DNA from: Rothia nasimurium
GTDB lineage: Bacteria > Actinomycetota > Actinomycetes > Actinomycetales > Micrococcaceae
Assembly: GCF_928381705.1 (NCBI RefSeq)
Contig: NZ_CAKMSR010000014.1
Coordinates: 1 to 64,000 of the forward strand
DNA: 64,000 bases
Direction: 5' to 3'
Under the pieces are notes generated by a model. The model saw only the letters and a program-made list of their open reading frames with translations. It was not told the DNA's origin and did not search any database. Both the position numbers and the translations under genes were made by a program. Within the stretch, counting starts at the first letter, position 1. Each line of letters opens with the position of its first letter. Of the stretch, positions 51,537 through 62,719 are shown piece by piece.

Positions 51537-52067
51537 CTATAGATTTACTGTTCCTAGCTGCTGCCAGCTGCCTGCGCTGAATCGGTAGACCGTCAGCTGG
51601 TTCACGGTGAAATGGGCAAGAGCGGGTGGTAGGGTCGCAAAATCGCGTAAGGACGCTGCCAGGGCAGGGGCCGGAGCATGGTTGGCTAGGGTGAGGTGCG
51701 GCTCGTAGGGAAAAGGTGACACCGACTCCCCTACCGCCTTCTGGCAGGCTACATGAATCAGGGTGAGCCTATCTGCCCCGGCGACAACGGGGAGATAGGT
51801 TACGGGGGTAACCGGCTCAAAGGTTGCGGCCGGGCCCAGATCCACCTGCACGGGGCCGATGCCGGCCACCACCTGCTCAATGGAGCGCAGGGGGGCGCCG
51901 CCGGCGTCCTCACTAATCAAAATCGTAATGTGGCAGCTTTCTGCGACGGGGCCTACGAGGCCCTGGCTCGCCCGCCAGCTGACCAGGCGCGCAGACACCA
52001 CCGCAGGTACCTCGGCAACAATGCTGAGGTACCTGCGGTCGGGGTCTATGGTCGGTGAAGAAGCCAC
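51537..52067 (-). CDS. 2'-5' RNA ligase / 2H phosphoesterase family protein
   Basis: A 176-residue protein with the two HxT motifs of the 2H fold: HITILISED near residue 46 and HLTLANH near 124. Members act on cyclic phosphates or ligate 2'-5' bonds in RNA, and the substrate is unknown here. Its last 40 codons are duplicated at 45319-45441, and the stop codon now lies at the island border. The C-terminus QQLGTVNL differs from the displaced original QQLGTVRL, so the protein appears intact after integration. It lies 20 bases downstream of trpS. Confidence 0.88.
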   Translation of the reverse strand: MASSPTIDPDRRYLSIVAEVPAVVSARLVSWRASQGLVGPVAESCHITILISEDAGGAPLRSIEQVVAGIGPVQVDLGPAATFEPVTPVTYLPVVAGADRLTLIHVACQKAVGESVSPFPYEPHLTLANHAPAPALAASLRDFATLPPALAHFTVNQLTVYRFSAGSWQQLGTVNL

Positions 52068-52087
52068 CAGGTGAGGGCGTCTAACTC

Positions 52088-53627
<1,540 letters not shown>

Positions 53628-53698
53628 GACCTCTATTATGTCAAAGGAAGCCAGGCCGCGCTGAATCGCAGGCCCAACTTAAGCGTAAAGTGGGGTAC

Positions 53699-54409
53699 AT
53701 GATGCCCTCATCACGTGAAACGAAGTACCAGCAGGTCGCCAGGCTCATCGAAGAGCGCTATATCTGCCCGGCCGATGAGAACATGCCCCTGCCCACAGAA
53801 CGGCAGCTGCAGGATATCTTCTCCGTCTCACGCGACACCGTCCGCCGGGCCCTACGGGAACTAGCTGACGCCGGTCTTATCTACCATGTGCAGGGGTCAG
53901 GCACCTACGTTGCCCCGCGCAAGCACCCGATGCGGGCGCCGTCCTTGCGCTCTTTCACAGACGACATGGCCGCGCGCGGCCACCGCCCCCACTCCCTCAC
54001 CCTCACCTGCCACCTCATCGAGGCGCCGCTGGCGGTTCAGCGCGATTTGAATCTGGACGCCGGTGCCAAGGTGATCCAGATTCAGCGGCTACGGCAGGCA
54101 GACGGCTCCCCTATCGCTCTTGAAACCGCCCATTTCCTGCCCCAGGCCTTTTCCCATGTGGAGCCCGAGCTGTCTGCCTCGCTCGATGCCCAGATGCGGG
54201 CGTCCGGCTTCCAGGTGGAAACCGCAACCGTGCGGGTGGTAGCGACCAACCTGACCCAGGCAGAAGCAGCCCAGCTGGGGGTTCCCCTCGGAGCAGCCGC
54301 CTTACGCGTTGAAAAAGTGGGCTACACCGTGCGCGGCCTGCCCGTGGAAAGCACCCAAACCCTTTACCGGGGCGACCGCTACGACTTCGAGCTAGAGGTC
54401 AAGAGGTAG
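53699..54409 (+). CDS. GntR-family regulator with UTRA domain
   Basis: The product is 236 residues: an N-terminal GntR winged helix (PLPTERQLQDIFSVSRDTVRRAL, about residues 30-60) and a UTRA ligand domain (about 85-235) ending GLPVESTQTLYRGDRYDFEL. This HutC-type layout senses sugars, amino acids or related small molecules. TAAAGT ends seven bases before the ATG at 53699, so the message is probably leaderless. The neighbouring genes do not reveal the ligand. A stem-loop with GTGCATAC repeats follows. Confidence 0.88.
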   Translation: MMPSSRETKYQQVARLIEERYICPADENMPLPTERQLQDIFSVSRDTVRRALRELADAGLIYHVQGSGTYVAPRKHPMRAPSLRSFTDDMAARGHRPHSLTLTCHLIEAPLAVQRDLNLDAGAKVIQIQRLRQADGSPIALETAHFLPQAFSHVEPELSASLDAQMRASGFQVETATVRVVATNLTQAEAAQLGVPLGAAALRVEKVGYTVRGLPVESTQTLYRGDRYDFELEVKR

Positions 54410-54430
54410 TTCTTTTTCCGTGAGTGCATA

Positions 54431-54479
54431 CGAGAATCGCCGAGTGCATACGCTGTGGGTATGCACTGGGCGATTCTCG
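54431..54479. terminator. Stem-loop between gntR and folD
   Basis: CGAGAATCGCC-AGTGCATAC pairs with GTATGCACT-GGCGATTCTCG. The two genes converge here. A direct repeat GAGTGCATACG overlaps the left arm. Without a T run it may be a terminator, or additionally bind a regulator. Confidence 0.55.
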
Positions 54480-54492
54480 TGGACACTTAGAC

Positions 54493-55371
54493 TTAGGCAG
54501 CCTGGCGTTCTGCGGTTTCTACCACGTTGACCAGCAGCATAGCGCGGGTCATGGGGCCCACGCCACCGGGGTTGGGTGAGTACCAGCTAGCCTTAGCGGC
54601 GGCCTCAGGTGAGATATCGCCGGTCAGCTTCTTCTTACCGGTCTCGGGGTCCTCGATACGGGAGACACCAACATCGAGCAGGATAGCGCCGTCCTTGACC
54701 TGATCAGCCTTCACGGCGTGGGCAACGCCCACAGCGGCCACGATGATATCGGCATCGCGCAGGGCTGCGCTGATGTCCTCGGTGCCGGTGTGCACCAGGG
54801 TGGCGGTGGAGTTGACGTCCTTGCGGGTCAGCAGCAGGCCCAGGGGGCGGCCTACGGTAATACCGCGGCCCAACACAGCGACCTTCTTACCCTTCCACGA
54901 AATACCGTGGCGTTCCACCAGCTCAATCACACCGTTAGGGGTGCAAGGCAGGGGCGAGTGCAGGGGTTCACCCACGTTGAGGACGAGGCGACCCAGGTTC
55001 ATGGGGTGCAGGCCGTCGGCGTCCTTCTCGGGGGCAATCTTCTCAAGAACTCGATTGGTATCGATGTGCTTGGGCAGGGGCAGCTGAACGATGTAGCCGG
55101 TGCAGGCCGGGTCGTTGTTCAGCTTTTCGAGCTCAGCTTCTAGCTCTTCCTGGCTGATGGTCTCGGGCAGCTCCACCTTGATGGAGGCAATGCCAACCTC
55201 GGCGCAGTCGCGGTGCTTACCGCCCACGTAGGAGCGGGAGGCGGGGTCATCGCCCACCAGCACGGTCGCCAGGCCGGGGGTAACGCCCTTTTCTTTCAGG
55301 GTAGCTACGCGCTCGGCGAGCTCGCTCTTAATCTGGGCGGCGGTAGCGGTGCCGTCAAGAATCTGCGGCAT
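54493..55371 (-). CDS. folD: Methylenetetrahydrofolate dehydrogenase / cyclohydrolase
   Basis: Bifunctional one-carbon enzyme. The 292 residues contain the catalytic [15 protein letters not shown] near residue 50 (Tyr and Lys), [15 protein letters not shown] near 95, the [14 protein letters not shown] block and the NADP loop [18 protein letters not shown] near 158. The start is ATG 55371, two bases after the glyA stop, with GAGGAG in the end of glyA, so glyA-folD is coupled. GlyA provides the methylene-THF that FolD oxidises. Confidence 0.95.
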   Translation of the reverse strand: MPQILDGTATAAQIKSELAERVATLKEKGVTPGLATVLVGDDPASRSYVGGKHRDCAEVGIASIKVELPETISQEELEAELEKLNNDPACTGYIVQLPLPKHIDTNRVLEKIAPEKDADGLHPMNLGRLVLNVGEPLHSPLPCTPNGVIELVERHGISWKGKKVAVLGRGITVGRPLGLLLTRKDVNSTATLVHTGTEDISAALRDADIIVAAVGVAHAVKADQVKDGAILLDVGVSRIEDPETGKKKLTGDISPEAAAKASWYSPNPGGVGPMTRAMLLVNVVETAERQAA

Positions 55372-55373
55372 GT

Positions 55374-56657
55374 TTACCACTCCTCGATACCGGAGTAGAG
55401 GGGGAACTTCTCGCACAGGGCGGTGACGCGCTCACGCTGGGCTGCGACGTCGACGCCGGGCTTGAGGGTTTCGGCGATGATATCGGCGACCTCGGTGAAG
55501 GCTTCAGCATCGAAGCCGCGGGTTGCCAGTGCGGGGGTGCCGATGCGCAGGCCGGAGGTAACCATGGGCGGACGGGGGTCGTTGGGCACTGCGTTACGGT
55601 TGACGGTGATACCGGCTTCGTGCAGCAGGTCTTCTGCCTCGCGGCCGTTGATTTCGGCGTCGCGCAGGTCGACCAGGACCAGGTGAACGTCGGTGCCACC
55701 GGAGATGACCTTAACGCCGGCCTCTGCCATGTCGGCCTGGTTCAGACGGTCAGCCAGAATCTTGGCGCCTTCGAGGGTGCGGGCCTGGCGGTCCTTGAAC
55801 ATGTCGGAAGCAGCAATCTTGAAGGCGGTGGCCTTACCGGCGATAGCGTGCATGAGGGGGCCGCCCTGCTGGCCGGGGAAGACCGCCGAGTCGATCTTCT
55901 TCTTCAGGTCTTCAACACACATGATGAAGCCGGAGCGGGGGCCTGCCAGGGTCTTGTGGACGGTGGAGGACACCACGTGGGCGTGGGGGACGGGGTTGGG
56001 GTGCAGGCCAGCTGCTACCAGGCCGGCGAAGTGGGCCATATCGACCCAGAGGTAGGCACCGATTTCGTCGGCGATAGCGCGGAAGGCTGCGAAATCCAGC
56101 TGACGGGTATAGGCCGACCAGCCGGCAATAATGACCTTGGGCTTCTCAGCCAGGGCCAGTTCGCGGACCTCGTCCATGTTCACGCGGCCGGTTTCTTCGT
56201 CCACGCCGTAGGCAACAACCTCGTAGAGCTTGCCCGAGACGTTGAGCTTCATACCGTGGGTCAGGTGACCACCGTGGGCCAGGGACAGGCCCATAATCTT
56301 GTCACCGGGAGTCAGCAGGGCGTGCATGACGGCGTTGTTGGCCTGGGCGCCAGAGTGGGGCTGCACGTTGGCGTGGTCAGCACCGAAGAGGGCCTTGGCG
56401 CGGTCGATAGCAAGCTGCTCCACCACGTCAACAAATTCACAGCCGCCGTAGTAGCGGCGGCCGGGGTAGCCTTCGGCGTACTTGTTGGTCAGAACAGAGC
56501 CCTGAGCTTCAAGTACAGCGCGGGGGGCGAAGTTCTCTGAAGCGATCATTTCGAGGGTGTTCTGCTGGCGTTCCTGCTCGTGCTGAATAGCTTCAGCGAC
56601 CTCGGGGTCTACCTCAGCCAGGGGCAGGTTGGTGACGTTGGGTGAAAGGTTGGTCAT
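55374..56657 (-). CDS. glyA: Serine hydroxymethyltransferase
   Basis: PLP enzyme interconverting serine and glycine with THF. The 427 residues carry [16 protein letters not shown] near residue 37, the substrate site [15 protein letters not shown], and the PLP lysine in [16 protein letters not shown] near 232. Length and motifs are complete. The upstream leader on the minus strand can form a TTCTG/CAGAA hairpin but no known riboswitch is recognised. Operon with folD. Confidence 0.96.
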   Translation of the reverse strand: MTNLSPNVTNLPLAEVDPEVAEAIQHEQERQQNTLEMIASENFAPRAVLEAQGSVLTNKYAEGYPGRRYYGGCEFVDVVEQLAIDRAKALFGADHANVQPHSGAQANNAVMHALLTPGDKIMGLSLAHGGHLTHGMKLNVSGKLYEVVAYGVDEETGRVNMDEVRELALAEKPKVIIAGWSAYTRQLDFAAFRAIADEIGAYLWVDMAHFAGLVAAGLHPNPVPHAHVVSSTVHKTLAGPRSGFIMCVEDLKKKIDSAVFPGQQGGPLMHAIAGKATAFKIAASDMFKDRQARTLEGAKILADRLNQADMAEAGVKVISGGTDVHLVLVDLRDAEINGREAEDLLHEAGITVNRNAVPNDPRPPMVTSGLRIGTPALATRGFDAEAFTEVADIIAETLKPGVDVAAQRERVTALCEKFPLYSGIEEW

Positions 56658-56853
56658 GCCACTTCCTTGAGTATGGTGGATCAGTTTCTTCTGCTTATCT
56701 GTACGAGGGGATACAGAAGATCACGTGATGCTTTAACCGAGCGGCGCGTGTGAGCGCACTCTACTTTTAAGTGTATGTGACCTAGCTAGCGAGAGCCCGC
56801 TGCCCCGGCAGATTTGAGATAATTTTCAGGTTTTTGCCCTCTCCGCTTTTAAG

Positions 56854-56894
56854 CTGCGCGGACGCCGGTGAGCAGCTCACCGGCGTCCGCGCAG
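56854..56894 (-). terminator. tetR terminator hairpin
   Basis: CTGCGCGGACGCCGGTGAGC pairs with the complementary arm almost without loop, just after the TetR stop. Confidence 0.75.
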
Positions 56895-56906
56895 GAAAAA
56901 GGGAGG

Positions 56907-57479
56907 CTAGGCCTGCCGCAAAATGGTGCGGGCAAATTCAAAGTAGCTTTGGGCGTCAAAGTCGCGCACGGTGCTGGCCTGAACCACAAAGCCGGTCAGC
57001 ACAGACAGGACTGCCGAGCCCAGCATCTGCAACCAGGTTTCTAGCTCCGAGGGGGAAAAATCGAGTTCGGCCTCAGCCCAGGCCCGGTAGCTCGCCACTA
57101 CGCGGGAGCGCAAGAGGCCCAGCTGTTCGTCCACGACCTCAGCGACCTCAGGTACCGTCACGGCCTCACCCCAGGTAATCGCCAAAAACCGAGTCAGCTG
57201 CTCATCGGCCTGTAAGGTCGCCAGACAGCGCTCCACAAACTCCCATGGCAGCTCATCGCTGCGCGCCTCAAACTGAGAGAGGTCTACCCGGGCAGCCGCA
57301 GCCATAATCTCTGTTTTCCCCGAGAAATGGTTATAAATCGCCCCTGCAGATAAGCCCGAGGCAGCAATCACCTCGCTCATCGACGCCTGCTGATACCCCT
57401 TCTGCATAAACACAGCGCGGGCAGCCGCAACAAGCTCGGCGCGACGGGAACGCATATACTCTTCACTGACTTTCGGCAC
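56907..57479 (-). CDS. TetR-family regulator
   Basis: The product is 190 residues. The N-terminal HTH reads MSEVIAASGLSAGAIYNHFSGK (helices about residues 28-52), preceded by VFMQKGYQQ. The C-terminal ligand/dimer domain is all-helical and unassigned. Its target is unknown, since the divergent VWA gene lies over 200 bases away. The start ATG at 57479 lies close to the intergenic promoter area. Confidence 0.88.
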   Translation of the reverse strand: MPKVSEEYMRSRRAELVAAARAVFMQKGYQQASMSEVIAASGLSAGAIYNHFSGKTEIMAAAARVDLSQFEARSDELPWEFVERCLATLQADEQLTRFLAITWGEAVTVPEVAEVVDEQLGLLRSRVVASYRAWAEAELDFSPSELETWLQMLGSAVLSVLTGFVVQASTVRDFDAQSYFEFARTILRQA

Positions 57480-57684
57480 CCTCCCATTTTAAAGCACAGC
57501 GGCCCGCCGCCCACCCCGGCAAACCCCGCCATAGGTGCCCTTTCTTGCTACACTAAAGGGCGAACCAGCGGCACTACCCCACCCACCGTAGCTGCCCAGC
57601 GAGCGCCCCTGCAGCCGCACCTGCTCACGGGGAACCCCCACTCGCCCACACCACCGCACAGCATTAGGGAAGAGGCACCGTCAC

Positions 57685-59385
57685 ATGGCGAATAACGCCA
57701 AGTCACGCCGTCAAGAGCGTATTGAAAAGCAGAAGAAGAACAGCCGTAAGTGGATTGCAACCGGCGCTGCAGCCGTGATTTTGCTCTGCGGCGGCGCTAT
57801 TGCGTACACCAATATCACCGGTGATAAGCAGCCCTCCACCACCAGCGGCCAGACCGTTCCGGCGGCCTGCTCAACCACCCAGGCCGTCACCGTAGCCACC
57901 ACCGAGCCTATGGCAGCAGCGCTGAAGGCTATGCCCGTGGACGAGGACACCTGCATCACCCTCGACATCACCACCGATAAGACCGCCAGTGATGTGCTCA
58001 CCGAGTCAACCAGCGGTACGGCAACCACCAACCTCTGGATTCCTGACTCCACCACCCGCGCCGAGCTGGCCATGAGCGAAGCTAACACCGGTCTGACTCC
58101 CCTCGCGGAGTCCCTTGCCCAGACCCCCGGCGTCATCGTGTCAGAAGATAACACCAGCTACGGCACCTGGCTCGAAGCCCTCAAGGCTGAAAACACCGTC
58201 AGCATGGGTGACCCCAAGGAAGACCCCGGAGCTTTCGCTGCCCTGCTCGGCGGTATCTCTGAGGCGTCAGCGGGTACCGTCAGCGTCGAGGACCTCACCG
58301 GCGGCACCGCCCTGCGTGCCCAGAGCATCGGTGTAACTGAGGCTGCCCAGAGCGCCACCGAGCTGCTGACCGATGTGGATAACGGTACCAAGGACGCCGC
58401 AATCGTCACCGAGGCTGACTACGCAGCCTATGCCTCAGCTCATTCAGATTCCGGGCTGACCGCGACTGTGCCCGGCGACGGCTCCTTTGCCCTCAACTAC
58501 CCCCTCTACCAGGCGTCCTCCAGCAATAACACCACTATCGATGAGGCTGCCCAGCAGATCATCGACTTCATGGGTAGCGAGGACGGCAAGCAGGCCCTGG
58601 CAGCTGCTGGCTTGCGCGCAGCGGACGGCCAGGAGCTAGAAGGCGAATACAGCGTCGGTAGCTTTGCGGAGCTGACTCCCAGCAACCAGGATGTACTCAC
58701 CCAGGTTTGGACCTCTTACTCTCTGCAGTCTGCGCCGCTGAACGCTCTGGTGGTGCTCGATGCGTCAGGTTCTATGCTGCTGCCGGTAGAAGGTACCGAT
58801 AAGTCCCGCATGGATATCACCGTTGAATCTGTGCTAGCTGGCTCCCAGCTCTTCCCTGCCCGTGACTCTATGGGCCTGTGGAAGTTCTCTCGTGACCTCA
58901 CTCTGCCCGACGGTTCTGTTTCTGACTACCAGGAGCTGGTGCCCGTGCGTGGCTTTGAAGAAACCGTAGACGGTAAGACCCAGCGGGTGCTCCTACAGGA
59001 GGCTGGCTCGGGTATTGCCGCGACCATTGACCCCAACGGCTTCACCGCCCTCTATGACACCACCCTGGCTGCCTTCCGCTCCGCTAAGGAGAACTACGCC
59101 TACGGTTCGGTAAATGCCGTGATTGTACTGACCGACGGTGAAAACTTTGATGATGGTTCAATTAGCCAGGAAGAACTGATTTCTACCATTCAGGCGGAGC
59201 AGGACCCGGCTAACCCGGTCTTCATCATCATGATTGGTGTTTCTGAAGACGCCGATATGAACGCTCTGACCACCATCGCCCAGAGCGTTGGCGGCGAGGC
59301 CCACATGGCGTCCTCCCCCACCGACGTCCAGCGCATCTTCGCAGAAGCCCTCACCGGCATCTCGGACGCAGCTGCGCAGCAGTAG
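57685..59385 (+). CDS. Membrane-anchored solute-binding-like / von Willebrand A protein
   Basis: The product is 566 residues. A charged cytoplasmic start (NAKSRRQERIEKQKKNSRKW), one membrane helix (about 24-42), then an extracytoplasmic binding-protein-like region (about 60-330; QAVTVATTEPMAAALKA ... DAAIVTEADYAAYA). A VWA domain follows with MIDAS VVLDASGSM near 352 and VIVLTDGENFDDG near 480. Such SBP-VWA proteins occur in actinobacteria with unknown ligand. A possible -10 TACACT lies about 130 bases upstream. Terminator follows. Confidence 0.83.
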   Translation: MANNAKSRRQERIEKQKKNSRKWIATGAAAVILLCGGAIAYTNITGDKQPSTTSGQTVPAACSTTQAVTVATTEPMAAALKAMPVDEDTCITLDITTDKTASDVLTESTSGTATTNLWIPDSTTRAELAMSEANTGLTPLAESLAQTPGVIVSEDNTSYGTWLEALKAENTVSMGDPKEDPGAFAALLGGISEASAGTVSVEDLTGGTALRAQSIGVTEAAQSATELLTDVDNGTKDAAIVTEADYAAYASAHSDSGLTATVPGDGSFALNYPLYQASSSNNTTIDEAAQQIIDFMGSEDGKQALAAAGLRAADGQELEGEYSVGSFAELTPSNQDVLTQVWTSYSLQSAPLNALVVLDASGSMLLPVEGTDKSRMDITVESVLAGSQLFPARDSMGLWKFSRDLTLPDGSVSDYQELVPVRGFEETVDGKTQRVLLQEAGSGIAATIDPNGFTALYDTTLAAFRSAKENYAYGSVNAVIVLTDGENFDDGSISQEELISTIQAEQDPANPVFIIMIGVSEDADMNALTTIAQSVGGEAHMASSPTDVQRIFAEALTGISDAAAQQ

Positions 59386-59406
59386 GGTTCTTCACATAAC
59401 ACGATA

Positions 59407-59444
59407 AAAGTCTGCCCCTCCGTATGTGGAGGGGCGGACTTTTT
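59407..59444 (+). terminator. VWA gene terminator
   Basis: AAAGTCTGCCCCTCC pairs with GGAGGGGCGGACTTTTT around GTATGT, with T run. Confidence 0.92.
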
Positions 59445-59469
59445 ACCGCGGATTACTAGTTCTATCAGA

Positions 59470-59638
59470 GGCGGAGCGAATATACCGGAGCCAGCTGGCT
59501 GGGGCTGGCGTGATGAAGTGCTCGGGTGCGAGCAAGCGAGCACATAAGAGAGCACGGAATCAGCCGAGTTTACGAGGCTGGGCGAGCGCCCAGCGCGAGC
59601 CCAAGAGGGTCAGCTGGCGAAGGTATATTCGCTCCGCC
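59470..59638. repeat. Structured intergenic element 6 (VWA/purH)
   Basis: GGCGGAGCGAATATACC at 59470-59486 is exactly complementary to 59622-59638. The interior includes GGCTGGGGCTGGCGTGATGAA, a GTGCTCG/CGAGCAC stem, GGAATCAGCCGAG..CGAGGCTG (CAGCC/GGCTG stem, also in the element at 31479) and AGAGGGTCAGC. It lies between convergent gene ends. Confidence 0.78.
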
Positions 59639-59650
59639 GCGCTGATGAGC

Positions 59651-61258
<1,608 letters not shown>

Positions 61259-61385
61259 AGATTAACTCCGTTTCTTTTGCTGCCGGGTTGGGCCGGGTCA
61301 GCAGGTGGTTACGTGGGTGTGAGTCGTTTTGGTAAGGAGCCCCGACCCTAGGCCCAGCCCCGTGGTGCGGGGCTAAACTTGTGGG

Positions 61386-61964
61386 TTAGGCGGTTTCGCC
61401 GTTGAGGTCTTGGGCTAGGCGGGCGATAGTTTCTACCAGGAGCACTCGCTCTTTGACCTTGATGCGCTCGTGCAGGGTTTCTTCGGTGTCGTCATCGAGG
61501 ACGTCGACGGCGGCTTGGGCCAGGATGGGGCCGGTGTCGACGCCGGAGTCGACCAGGTGCACGGTGAGCCCGGTGACTTTGACCCCGTGGGCCAGAGCGT
61601 CGCGCACGCCGTGGGCTCCTGGGAAGGAGGGCAACAAGGCGGGGTGGGTGTTGATGATGCGGTTGGCGAAACGGTCAACGAGCTGGGCATCGACGATACG
61701 CATGAAGCCGGCGAAGATGATGTAGTCAGCCCCGTAGCTGGCAATTTTTTCTTCGAGAGCGCGGTTCCAGGCTTCGCGACTGTCATAGGACTGAGGCTCG
61801 ATACGGAAGGTCTCAATTCCGGCTGCTTCTGCTCGTTCAAGCCCCAGGCAGGGCTTATCGGCACCCACCGCCACAACAGTGACGTCTAGGTCGCCGACTG
61901 CGACGGAGTCAAGGATGGACTGCAAATTTGTGCCCGAGCCGGACACCATCACCACAATGCGCAT
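61386..61964 (-). CDS. purN: Phosphoribosylglycinamide formyltransferase
   Basis: Transfers formyl from 10-formyl-THF to GAR in purine synthesis. At 192 residues it matches the monofunctional enzyme. The GAR site is VVMVSGSGTNLQSILDS near residue 4. The folate/catalytic region is IIFAGFMRIVDAQLVDRF with IINTHPALLPSFPGAHGV (catalytic Asn-His) and DSGVDTGPIL. The start ATG is at 61964. It is cotranscribed with purH, and FolD/GlyA in this window supply its one-carbon unit. Confidence 0.95.
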   Translation of the reverse strand: MRIVVMVSGSGTNLQSILDSVAVGDLDVTVVAVGADKPCLGLERAEAAGIETFRIEPQSYDSREAWNRALEEKIASYGADYIIFAGFMRIVDAQLVDRFANRIINTHPALLPSFPGAHGVRDALAHGVKVTGLTVHLVDSGVDTGPILAQAAVDVLDDDTEETLHERIKVKERVLLVETIARLAQDLNGETA

Positions 61965-62075
61965 ACAGAAAAGTTTATCGTATGCGAGCGCTAACACACC
62001 GCTGAGTTTTTATGCTGAGATGCCGGGGTCTTACGCTGTGTGGGGTGAGTGCTGTGGCGCGGTAAGGTGGTAGGT

Positions 62076-62489
62076 ATGTCTGACTCCGTGCGTCCTTCCA
62101 CCCAGCTGCCCTCTGACCGTGTGCTTGAGAATATCAAGGTGTGGTCCCGCCTGTCGTTTTTGGCGATGGTTGCTACGGTAGCTAGCACCTCATACCCGGG
62201 CTGGTTCGCCGCGGCAACAGCGGCGCTGGCGGTGCTGACTTTCACTCTTGCCACGGTGACCCTGGTGAAAATGGTGGGGGCTAAGTTTCCCGCTTTTTCG
62301 GTGGTGCTCATGGTTATGGTGATGCTGTGGTCACTCTTCTTGGGTTTCGCTGCACTGGTCCAGCTAATTTTTGTGGACGCCACGGTTGGCTACGCCGAGT
62401 GCCTGCAGCAGGCTGTCACCCTGAGCCGCCAGCAGCAGTGCACCTCGCAGATGAGCGACGGCCTGCTGCAGCAGCTCATGGGGCAGTAG
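62076..62489 (+). CDS. Small four-helix membrane protein
   Basis: The product is 137 residues with three or four hydrophobic segments (about 25-45, 48-68, 72-98) and a Gln-rich C-terminus with two Cys (YAECLQQAV, QQQCTSQ). It lies between purN and DUF6350 on the opposite strand, which is an unusual interruption of that conserved pair. Start ATG 62076 with AAGGTGG upstream. Family not recognised. Confidence 0.72.
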   Translation: MSDSVRPSTQLPSDRVLENIKVWSRLSFLAMVATVASTSYPGWFAAATAALAVLTFTLATVTLVKMVGAKFPAFSVVLMVMVMLWSLFLGFAALVQLIFVDATVGYAECLQQAVTLSRQQQCTSQMSDGLLQQLMGQ

Positions 62490-62513
62490 GTTTCTAAGTC
62501 TTAATTCGAGTAG

Positions 62514-62708
62514 AGGTATACCAGGCTCGCGGCGAAGCTGCTGGCTCGATGAAGTGAGCGAGTGCGAGCGCGCGAGCACACAAGAGCGAACGGAATCCGC
62601 CGTCAGGCGGGGCATGAGGGTCAGGCTTGCGCCTATTCCGCCCGCAGATTATTTTCCTCGCGCGCTCGGAATCTGCAGGGCTCCATCCAGCGTGAGCCTG
62701 GTATACCT
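62514..62708. repeat. Structured intergenic element 7 (before DUF6350)
   Basis: AGGTATACCAGGCTCGCG at 62514-62531 pairs with CGTGAGCCTGGTATACCT at 62691-62708. Inside lie GTGC/GCAC, CCGCC-GTCA-GGCGG, and GCAGATT (62644-62650)/AATCTGC (62670-62676) around TTCCTCGCGCGCTCGG. Reverse-complement partner of the element at 45084, with which it shares most of its core. Lies between convergent gene ends. Confidence 0.82.
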
Positions 62709-62719
62709 TTATCTATCTT

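Larger units (their letters stand above)
45439..51546. mobile_element. Probable integrated element bounded by a 110-bp direct repeat
   Basis: The segment lies between the two copies of the RNA ligase 3' end. The right copy restores a full-length reading frame, as seen when integrative elements use a gene 3' end as attachment site. Content is IS3 remnant, small secreted peptide, histidine kinase, response regulator, 5'-less ORF, 45-codon gene and ABC exporter. GC is visibly lower than in the flanks. No integrase or conjugation gene is present, so either it is a decayed remnant or it was moved in trans. Confidence 0.6.

Noticed and set aside
54431..54479. GntR operator rather than terminator
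   Set aside because: The symmetric GTGCATAC repeats would suit an operator, but the position downstream of gntR and between convergent stops makes a 3'-end role more likely. Kept only as a terminator.
56658..56853. Possible folate or glycine riboswitch upstream of glyA
   Set aside because: A small TTCTG/CAGAA hairpin is visible but none of the conserved cores of the THF or glycine aptamers could be recognised.
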